Source: Rhodocyclaceae bacterium UBA1310 (GTDB lineage: Bacteria; Pseudomonadota; Gammaproteobacteria; Burkholderiales; Rhodocyclaceae). Taken from it: 64,000 bases of DNA. Location: NCBI GenBank assembly GCA_002307175.1, contig DBTS01000098.1, positions 13,023-77,022 on the forward strand, given 5' to 3'. A program made the position numbers and the translations under genes. A model generated the notes under the pieces. The model was not told the origin of the DNA, ran no database searches, and was given only the letters and a program-made list of their open reading frames with translations. Below, piece after piece: positions 57,968 through 64,000 of this stretch. The stretch's first letter is position 1. Every line of letters begins with the position of its first letter.

Positions 57968-59458
57968 TCAGTGCAGGCCGTAACTGTAAATGTCCAGATC
58001 CCGGCTGCTGTACCAGTTGCCTTTGGCCCAGATGACGCGGTCGTGAGCAGCATCCATGCCGAGTACGCCGAGATAGCCGTCAATGGCCAGTTTGTGCCAG
58101 GATTTTCCCCAGTCTGCGGTATAAAAAACCGCATCCGCCGAGATGCTGTGCTCACGCCCATCCAGCGCCAGCACACCGGGGATGGTGACGTCACTCATCA
58201 CGTTGATGACCACACTGTGCTGGCCGATTTCGAGTAGCCGTAGCGCCTGACTGCTTGGAATCGGGGTGAAGGCGCCAGGGACTGTTCCTTCCGTTTCCCA
58301 AGCCAGTGTCTGCCGGTTCAGGATTGCCAGCTGCATGTCTTCATGCTTGTCTGCCAGCAATGCAACAACCTGCCCGGTGTGATTGTCGCGGATTTCATCA
58401 ATGGCCAGATCTGGTATTGATTGAGACGCTTCAAACTGCCAGTGGCCGTTCTGGCGGTGCAGACTCACCCGGGTACTCAGGCTGATGCGTTGATTCAGCG
58501 TTGTCCCATTGGTGGAGTAGCGGAAGGTTTGGGAGAACCAGGCCACGGCATGGTCAGCATCAAGCTGGAGAATGTGGCGTTTGACGTCACCAAACTCCCC
58601 GTTGGCGTCTCCCCAGTCAGTGTCGGCATTGCGGCGCTGGCGAATCTCCGCAAAGCTGACCAGCAGTGGTTTGTCGCTACGGATTTCCTCGACAGTGGCG
58701 CCGCCATCGGCCGAATACAGAAGGATAGGCATATTCGCAGCAGAGGTGCCATCCTCCATCGTCGCGGTGTTGTCGCCATCTTTCCAGGCCCACAGGGATT
58801 GGCTGTCGAAAAAGTAGAGGTCGAGATTCCAGGCAATGAACCCGGCAGCAGGGAACAGGCCAGGTCGTAGCCACTGCCAGTGCTGGCCCTGATCATCGCT
58901 GACGAAAATGACGAACTGATTGTTCGTGGAGGTACTGTTGGCGGTAGGCTCCGGGCGTTTCAGGCCGGTCAGCAGAAAGACCCGCTTGCCGTCGGGAGTG
59001 GCACGCAGACAGGCCGCTTCGGGAAGGGTGGCGATGGGTTCGAACTGCCCCTTGTCGTTCCGGCGCGAAATGATCGAAGTCTGCGGTTCATCGTGCAATC
59101 CCAGCATGGCGCTGAGGGGATTGGGTCCGGAAGCTTCGGCAGATTCCTTGTCGCGTGGCCCGTAGACCAACTCCGAGAGATCCGGCAGTCCGGAAGCCTC
59201 AGGCAGATCCGTGCTGCTTCTCTCAATGCGTCCGACCAGCCAGGTCGCCAGTGGGGTGCTTACCACGCCTGTGCAATATTGCGTCATAGCACGCTGCTCG
59301 ATAAAGCGGGCGCTTCCCAGGGTCTGTTTGTCAGGCGAGCCGCCCCAGTCAGCCTTGGTACGGATGAGCGGGTAGAGTGGGGCGAACGCCAGCGCGCAGC
59401 AGGCACCGGCAGCCAGAAGGAGGGCGATGAGCAGGCGGCGGCCGGTGATGGCAGGCAT
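57968..59458 (-). CDS. Exported or membrane-anchored beta-propeller protein with Asp-box repeats
   Basis: A 496-residue protein. An N-terminal hydrophobic helix (about 8-27) serves as signal anchor or signal peptide. The rest is beta-rich, with Asp-box/BNR-type turns: VSDDQGQHWQW, YSADGGATVEE and YTADWGKSWHKL, the pattern of sialidase- or photosystem-assembly-like propellers. Catalytic residues of sialidases are not evident, so a binding or structural role is more likely. The ATG at 59458 is chosen over an in-frame start 60 codons earlier. No functional partner is adjacent. Confidence 0.75.
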   Translation of the reverse strand: MPAITGRRLLIALLLAAGACCALAFAPLYPLIRTKADWGGSPDKQTLGSARFIEQRAMTQYCTGVVSTPLATWLVGRIERSSTDLPEASGLPDLSELVYGPRDKESAEASGPNPLSAMLGLHDEPQTSIISRRNDKGQFEPIATLPEAACLRATPDGKRVFLLTGLKRPEPTANSTSTNNQFVIFVSDDQGQHWQWLRPGLFPAAGFIAWNLDLYFFDSQSLWAWKDGDNTATMEDGTSAANMPILLYSADGGATVEEIRSDKPLLVSFAEIRQRRNADTDWGDANGEFGDVKRHILQLDADHAVAWFSQTFRYSTNGTTLNQRISLSTRVSLHRQNGHWQFEASQSIPDLAIDEIRDNHTGQVVALLADKHEDMQLAILNRQTLAWETEGTVPGAFTPIPSSQALRLLEIGQHSVVINVMSDVTIPGVLALDGREHSISADAVFYTADWGKSWHKLAIDGYLGVLGMDAAHDRVIWAKGNWYSSRDLDIYSYGLH

Positions 59459-59567
59459 GGCAGAAATGAGGCCGGCACGGGTGCCGGCCAATCGGATAAG
59501 CAGTGAACGCGCATTGAAACATGCAGTCCGGGCTGGCTTACCGCCGCTTGTCTGCCATGTGACGGTA

Positions 59568-59954
59568 TCAGGCGGCCTGTGCGGCAAATACCTCACGGGC
59601 AGCGAAGAGTCCGTTGAGTGCTGCCGGAAAGCCCGCATACACGGCCATCATCATGATTGTTTCGACGATCTCTTCGCGTGTCACGCCCACATTCAGCGCT
59701 CCCTGGAGGTGCACGCGCAGTTGCGGCCCGGCGTTGCCCAGTGCCGTGAGGGCGGCGACAACGGCGATCTCCCGGCTGCGCAGATCAAGGCCGGGGCGCG
59801 AATAGATATCGCCAAAGGCGAATTCGACGAGCAGACGCCCGAAGTCCGGGGCAATGTCCTGCAGCGCGTCGATGACTTTCTGACCGCCTTCGCCGTCAAT
59901 TTCAGCGAGCTTGGCGAGTCCGTTGGTGAGGCGTGGGTTTTCCTGTGTCAGCAT
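59568..59954 (-). CDS. Carboxymuconolactone decarboxylase family protein
   Basis: A 128-residue alpha-helical protein of the CMD/AhpD-like family: LRSREIAVVAALTALGNAGP near residue 62 and VGVTREEIVETIMMMAVYAG near 92. It lacks the CxxC of AhpD, so it is not an obvious peroxidase; a gamma-carboxymuconolactone decarboxylase-like or unknown activity is likely. The start overlaps the MerR gene by about 50 bases, so the two are cotranscribed and the MerR protein probably controls it. Confidence 0.85.
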   Translation of the reverse strand: MLTQENPRLTNGLAKLAEIDGEGGQKVIDALQDIAPDFGRLLVEFAFGDIYSRPGLDLRSREIAVVAALTALGNAGPQLRVHLQGALNVGVTREEIVETIMMMAVYAGFPAALNGLFAAREVFAAQAA

Positions 59955-60351
59955 GGTGCTTCTCCTGTTCCAGATCGGTGGGGGAGATGCGTGCTGTATC
60001 GCGATACCACTGGACCTTGGCCGCCACATAGCCGGCAAGTTCCTGCAGATGGGCGATCCTTTGCTCTAGGTGGGCAAGGTGGGTCGCCATCAATTCGCCG
60101 CGTTCGGTATGGGTGGCTTCGCCCTGCCGACGCAGTTCCGCATAATGCAGCATGTCGGCAATCGGCATGCCCGTATCGCGCAGACGCATCAGGAAACGCA
60201 ACCACTCCATATCCATCCGTGTGTAGCGGCGCCGGCCACCTGCATCACGTGCCACACCACTGATGAGGCCAATGCGCTCGTAATAGCGCAGCGTGTGGGC
60301 GGTGAGACCGGTTTCGTCACATACCTGCTGAATGGTGAATTGCGTATCCAT
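59902..60351 (-). CDS. MerR-family transcriptional regulator
   Basis: A 149-residue regulator with the N-terminal helix-turn-helix FTIQQVCDETGLTAHTLRYYERIGL and the wing GGRRRYTRMD. A dimerisation coiled coil follows (about 80-120). The effector end has no cysteine pair as in metal sensors, so it is more like the aldehyde- or drug-responsive members. The ATG at 60351 is preferred; a GTG upstream at 60378 lies inside the palindromic operator. Confidence 0.92.
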   Translation of the reverse strand: MDTQFTIQQVCDETGLTAHTLRYYERIGLISGVARDAGGRRRYTRMDMEWLRFLMRLRDTGMPIADMLHYAELRRQGEATHTERGELMATHLAHLEQRIAHLQELAGYVAAKVQWYRDTARISPTDLEQEKHHADTGKPTPHQRTRQAR

Positions 60352-60357
60352 GACGGC

Positions 60358-60388
60358 ATTCTCGAAGTTAGAGTGCACTCTAGGTCAA
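60358..60388 (-). promoter_or_regulatory. MerR-type promoter with palindromic operator
   Basis: On the minus strand TTGACC (60383-60388) is followed by the perfect 14-bp palindrome TAGAGTGCACTCTA (60369-60382) and, after a 19-bp spacer, GAGAAT (60358-60363). The long spacer and central dyad are the hallmarks of MerR-controlled promoters. If this -10 is used, transcription would begin almost at the ATG, giving a leaderless or nearly leaderless mRNA. The -35 overlaps the stop of the EamA gene. Confidence 0.8.
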
Positions 60389-61308
60389 GCGGATTCTGGT
60401 TTATTTTTTGCAGTCGCGGAACGCGTTGATACGATGATGCCGCTGATGATCAGCGCCATGCCGATGAAGTGATAGCCTTGCGGGCGTTCGCCCAGCACCA
60501 GTGCCGAGAGCAGCGGCGTGGCGACCGGCATCAGGTGGATGAAGAGCCCGGCGGTGGCGCCGCCGACCTGCGCCACGGCGCGGTTCCAGAAGACGTAGCC
60601 GAGGAAGGCCGGCAGGATGCCGCAGTAGGCAATTCCTGCAAAGGCCGTGAAACTGGGATGAATCAGGCGGCCCTGGGTGAGTTCCCAGATGTAGAAGGGA
60701 AGTAATCCGACAATCCCGATAGCTGTCAGCAGCGCCAGCAGCAGCATCGGGTCAAGCCCTGCCGGGCGGTGCTGTAGCAGCAGTGTATAGCCGGCCCAGA
60801 CGAATACTGACACCATGATCCACAGATCGCCCGGATTGAAACTCAGGCTGGCAAGGCGGGCCAGTTCGCCGTGGGCCACGATCACCACCACGCCACCCAG
60901 CGAGATGGAGACCCCCAACGCTTCGAGGGCACGCAGTTTGCGGCCAAGGAAGATGCAGGCCAGCGCGATGATCACGATGGGGATGAAGGAATTTAGCAGC
61001 ACGCCATTCGTGGCGGTGGTGAATTGCAGGCCGAAATAGGCCAGGGTGTTGTAAGCCGTGATGCCGAGCAGGCCAAGTGCCGTGAGAATCGGCCAATGTG
61101 CGCGAAGGGTCGGCCAGGCCTGGGCGCGTTGCGGCCAGACTGCAGGCAATGTGCACAGCAGGGCCAGCACCCAGCGCCAGAAGGCCAGTGCCACGGGCGG
61201 CACCTCACCACGGAAGCCACGCCCGACGACCCAGTTGCCGGACCAGAACAGTGCTGTGAGTACAAGCAGCAGCCAGGGATTGTCAAAGCGACGGAGAAAG
61301 GAGCGCAT
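60385..61308 (-). CDS. EamA-family transporter (drug/metabolite transporter superfamily)
   Basis: A 307-residue inner-membrane protein with ten hydrophobic helices in two EamA repeats. The segments LFWSGNWVVGRGFRGEVPP at the start and AGIAYCGILPAFLGYVFWN in the second half are typical. Such proteins export metabolites or amino acids; the substrate cannot be assigned. ATG at 61308 follows AAGGAG. It ends right at the promoter of the MerR gene, on the same strand. Confidence 0.9.
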   Translation of the reverse strand: MRSFLRRFDNPWLLLVLTALFWSGNWVVGRGFRGEVPPVALAFWRWVLALLCTLPAVWPQRAQAWPTLRAHWPILTALGLLGITAYNTLAYFGLQFTTATNGVLLNSFIPIVIIALACIFLGRKLRALEALGVSISLGGVVVIVAHGELARLASLSFNPGDLWIMVSVFVWAGYTLLLQHRPAGLDPMLLLALLTAIGIVGLLPFYIWELTQGRLIHPSFTAFAGIAYCGILPAFLGYVFWNRAVAQVGGATAGLFIHLMPVATPLLSALVLGERPQGYHFIGMALIISGIIVSTRSATAKNKPESA

Positions 61309-61339
61309 ACCGGAATGATACCCAGATTCCACGCCGGGT

Positions 61340-62443
61340 TTACAGCTGGTCTGCCGGAATCGGTTTGCCGGTCAGATAACCCTGGATCAGTTTGAAGCCC
61401 ATGTCGCAGCAGATCTGCGCTTCAGCCTCCATCTCGACACCTTCTGCGAGCGGCACTGAACCCAGATCCAGCACCAGCTTCACCAGTTCCGAGACGACGC
61501 GGCGCTTGCGTTCGCTGGCCAGATGAATGTCATGGATAAGGCCCATATCGAATTTCACGAAATCTGCCGGGGCATCTCCGAGTTCCACCAGGCGGGCTTG
61601 TCCAGCGCCAAAATCGTCGTACGCGAAGCGGATTCCAATCTCCCGGAAGCGTGCCGCCAGAGACAGCAGTTGGCGGGTCTCGGTGACAGCGGTTTCGTGG
61701 ATCTCCACCACCAGATCAAGCTCCGGCATGTTGCGACGCAGCGTCACGAGCGAGTCGAAAAACGCATCACTGAAAGTTTCTTTCGGATGGGTGTTGGCAA
61801 ACAGGGGCAAGCCCTTGAGCCGTGGGGCAATCGTGGAAATGCCGAAATCCCGGAAAGCCACGGAGAGTTCGACTTCACGGTCCAGCGCACTGGCCAGCTC
61901 GAACAGGCGGATCGGCGAACAGGGAAGCAGCGGATGATTGGCGCGGCCCAGCAACTCATAGGCAAAGATCTGGCGGCTGTTGGCATCCACTATGGGTTGT
62001 GCCGCACCGGATAGTCCGTGTCCATCAAGCAAAGCGAGAAACTCGGCCTCATTGGGAACGAATAGTTCCGAGAGGTTCATGCCATTGGGAACCAGCATGG
62101 TGTGCATTTCGCTGGCCGACATCACCCGCGTTTGTTCCGGGGCGCGTGCGCGCAGGCGAAACTCTGCCGTGCCGAAGTGGATGATGTCGTTTTCGTTGAT
62201 GAGGCAGGAGCCTTCGATACGTTGCCGATTCACGAAGCTGCCATTGGTGCTGTTGAGATCGGTGAGGCGGATATGCCCGCTGATATCCCGACTCAGCAGC
62301 GCGTGATGCCGCGAGAGTCCAAGCGTTGTGACCACCAGATCGTTTTCCGGGTCGCGACCGATGCGGAACGGCAGTTGCGTGATGGTGTATGTCACGCGTG
62401 AACCGTCTGCTGCGATGGACTCAAGAAACCACTGCCTATCCAC
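61340..62443 (-). CDS. FHA-EAL fusion protein, predicted c-di-GMP phosphodiesterase
   Basis: A 367-residue cytoplasmic protein. Residues about 1-105 are a forkhead-associated domain (FRIGRDPENDLVV, LSRHHALLS, LNSTNGSFVN), which binds phosphothreonine peptides. Residues about 128-365 are an EAL domain with FAYELLGRANHP in place of EALLR, FANTHP, EIHETAV, YDDFGAGQA (DDFGxG), FVKFDMGLI and EGVE; the metal- and base-contacting residues Glu, Asn, Glu, Asp-Asp, Lys, Glu and Gln appear to be retained. It should hydrolyse c-di-GMP or bind it under control of protein phosphorylation. The start is GTG at 62443 with GGAG seven bases upstream. Confidence 0.9.
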   Translation of the reverse strand: MDRQWFLESIAADGSRVTYTITQLPFRIGRDPENDLVVTTLGLSRHHALLSRDISGHIRLTDLNSTNGSFVNRQRIEGSCLINENDIIHFGTAEFRLRARAPEQTRVMSASEMHTMLVPNGMNLSELFVPNEAEFLALLDGHGLSGAAQPIVDANSRQIFAYELLGRANHPLLPCSPIRLFELASALDREVELSVAFRDFGISTIAPRLKGLPLFANTHPKETFSDAFFDSLVTLRRNMPELDLVVEIHETAVTETRQLLSLAARFREIGIRFAYDDFGAGQARLVELGDAPADFVKFDMGLIHDIHLASERKRRVVSELVKLVLDLGSVPLAEGVEMEAEAQICCDMGFKLIQGYLTGKPIPADQL

Positions 62444-62560
62444 AAAAAATCTCCGGCATGTATGGGTGGGGGCGGGGCCTATCGCTGATCCGCCATGCCC
62501 TCCCGGGCACTAATTCCGCCCCGGCAGGCAGGGCGCTGATGGTCGGCTCCACCGGGGATT

Positions 62561-63925
62561 TCAGCCGAGTAACTGGCGTCCTTTCCATTGACCTCTGGAA
62601 AACCGCGCCAAATATAGCGTACTGCGAATCATCCAATCTGCAAACATACCCAGCCAGACGCCAGTGACGCCCCACCCGAACATAACACCAAAGACATATC
62701 CCAGCAAAATTCTGCAGGTGCACATGCCAATCAGGGTGGTGACCATTGCATAGCGTGCATCGCCGGCTCCTTTGAGGCCATTTGGTAGTACGAAAGTGGC
62801 AGGCCAGACGATCAGGAACAGGCAGTTAAGCTGCACCAGATGGGCGCCCAGCGCGATAATTTCCCTGTCGCCTGAATACAGACTGACCAGATGACGGGCC
62901 AGCGGCCAGCAGATCAGACCGATGCCGCACATGGTTGCCGTTGAGAGGGTGAGCACGTACCGAATATCGCATTCTGCCTGACGTTCGTCGTGTCGGCCAA
63001 TGGACTGCCCGACCAGGGTAGTCAGCGCCACCGCAAGAGCATTCCCCGGGATGTTGAGCAGTGTGGAAATGGAAAAACCGATGAAGCTGGCGGCAACTGC
63101 CGCCGTTCCCATGCCTACGACCATGATCTGCACGAGCAGCTTGCCGCCATTGAATACCAGAGACTCCACCCCCGACGGGATGCCAATTGCGAAGATTGGG
63201 CGAAGCAGGCCCGCGTCAAAGCGGAATCCGCGCAGTCTGGCGGGCAGAAGATGCTGGTGGCGGTGCAGTGCGTAGAGCAGATAGAGGGTGCCGGTGAGCC
63301 TGGCCAGGCTGATGGCACAGGCTGCGCCGACCACGCCATGGGCCGAAACGTGGATATCCAGCCATTGCGTGCGCAGATGCATGCCATAGATCAGGATGTA
63401 GCCGAGAATCACGTTGGCGACGTTCATGAGGGTGTTGGCCTGCATCGCCATGCGCGTCTCCCCCGCGCCGCGCAGGGCTCCCGAAATCACCAGGGTCAGT
63501 GCGGTAAGGGGATAACCCAGCGCGGTGATCAGCAGATAGTCCTGCATGTACGATTCAACCAGGGCACCGGGATTGCCATACAGTGCGGCGAGCATTGGCT
63601 GGCGCGTGGCAATCGCGAGTGCGCTGAACAGGATCGCCAGCAGCGTGCACGTGACGGCTGCCTGCAGCATCGCCTTGCCGGCCCGTGCACGCTCGCCACG
63701 GCCATAGCACTGGGCGACGACCACCGTGGCACCGATGGCCAGCGCGGAAAACAGCGCCAGAATGGTCTGGTTGATGGCATCCACCATGCCGATGGCGGAG
63801 ACCGCCTCGCGACTGACACGGGCGGCCATGATGGTGTTGACGATGCCAAGCAGGTTGACGAACAGCTGTTCGAAAAAAACCGGCGTAGTCAGCGCAATGA
63901 CATCGCGACGCAGGGCAAGCTTCAT
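62561..63925 (-). CDS. MATE-family efflux transporter
   Basis: A 454-residue membrane protein with about 12 helices in two homologous halves. The MATE start TPVFFEQLFVNLLGIVNTIM, the internal VVAQCYGRGERARAG and AVALTTLVGQSIGRHDE, and SGALRGAGETR/PNGLKGAGDAR in the two halves are typical. It expels cationic compounds in exchange for Na+ or H+. The ATG at 63925 is clear. A 117-base gap separates its stop from the FHA-EAL gene downstream. Confidence 0.92.
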   Translation of the reverse strand: MKLALRRDVIALTTPVFFEQLFVNLLGIVNTIMAARVSREAVSAIGMVDAINQTILALFSALAIGATVVVAQCYGRGERARAGKAMLQAAVTCTLLAILFSALAIATRQPMLAALYGNPGALVESYMQDYLLITALGYPLTALTLVISGALRGAGETRMAMQANTLMNVANVILGYILIYGMHLRTQWLDIHVSAHGVVGAACAISLARLTGTLYLLYALHRHQHLLPARLRGFRFDAGLLRPIFAIGIPSGVESLVFNGGKLLVQIMVVGMGTAAVAASFIGFSISTLLNIPGNALAVALTTLVGQSIGRHDERQAECDIRYVLTLSTATMCGIGLICWPLARHLVSLYSGDREIIALGAHLVQLNCLFLIVWPATFVLPNGLKGAGDARYAMVTTLIGMCTCRILLGYVFGVMFGWGVTGVWLGMFADWMIRSTLYLARFSRGQWKGRQLLG

Positions 63926-64000
63926 GATGGAAAGAGGGGGCGGCGACAGAACCGGTTCGCTACCTTATTGATCCGGCCAAGTGAAGATTGAAGTTTTATG
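63926..64000. other. Right-edge upstream region of the MATE gene
   Basis: Minus-strand promoter region of the transporter. The window happens to end in ATG on the plus strand; nothing shows whether it is a start codon. Confidence 0.3.

Noticed and set aside
56758..58194. Open frame of 478 codons on the minus strand across ruvB and the SEC-C gene
   Set aside because: Antisense to two recognised genes; no motif.
62990..63991. Open frame of 333 codons on the plus strand opposite the MATE gene
   Set aside because: Gln/Gly/His-rich antisense translation, no membrane or catalytic pattern.
1..64000. tRNA, rRNA, CRISPR arrays, prophage or transposase genes
   Set aside because: Looked for and not seen; no transposase motif, no regularly spaced repeats, no cloverleaf-like sequence noticed by eye.

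Overview
The window reads as a piece of a betaproteobacterial chromosome with high coding density, probably from the Rhodocyclales/Neisseriales side of the class. The evidence is the set and order of housekeeping genes: metX-metW, a gshA-gshB pair followed by EIIA(Man)-HPr-EI, RibB fused to a GTP-cyclohydrolase-like domain without zinc cysteines, the chain ribH-nusB-thiL-pgpA-pncC, and hemA-prfA-PPIase-prmC. No species can be named from sequence reading alone. I saw no rRNA, tRNA, CRISPR array or insertion sequence.

Layout. 0.3-5.7 kb: a class II glutamine amidotransferase, a very large membrane histidine kinase with six tandem PAS units, and a secreted FKBP isomerase. 5.8-14.8 kb (minus strand): metW-metX behind what looks like a SAM-II riboswitch with a terminator; a permease-less PTS (EIIA, HPr, EI); ApbE; an M48 protease; gshA-gshB. 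15.2-21.6 kb (plus strand): riboflavin, NusB, thiamine, phospholipid and NMN-salvage genes with overlapping stops and starts, then a TPR-glycosyltransferase-like protein. 21.6-25.7 kb (minus strand): hemA-prfA-PPIase-prmC. 25.8-28.3 kb: an orphan NarL-type regulator in unusually long non-coding surroundings that hold a series of hairpins ending in a strong terminator and a 104-bp imperfect palindrome. 28.3-35.5 kb: ABC-F protein, a GntR-uxuB-uxuA hexuronate locus, and RNase G.

35.6-48.5 kb is a surface-polysaccharide island, visibly more AT-rich in parts than its surroundings. It carries a flippase-like protein, two glycosyltransferases, ddhA-ddhB-ddhC homologues for CDP-3,6-dideoxyhexose synthesis, a thiamine-diphosphate flavoenzyme and an SDR reductase matching the yerE/yerF logic of CDP-yersiniose (a branched-chain sugar), a three-gene gtr-like lipid-linked sugar modification module, and a short Wzz-like protein without a kinase. 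No ddhD reductase lies nearby.

48.5-64 kb: HAD phosphatase, glutathione peroxidase, AraC regulator, ruvA and ruvB separated by unrelated genes, small Ala/Lys-rich secreted proteins, a SEC-C protein, an exported beta-propeller, a MerR-carboxymuconolactone decarboxylase pair with a clear MerR-type promoter, an EamA exporter, an FHA-EAL fusion and a MATE transporter.

The most notable items are the predicted yersiniose island, the SAM-II-like riboswitch ahead of metX in a betaproteobacterium, the structured non-coding stretch at 27.1-27.54 kb, the six-PAS kinase and the FHA-EAL fusion.
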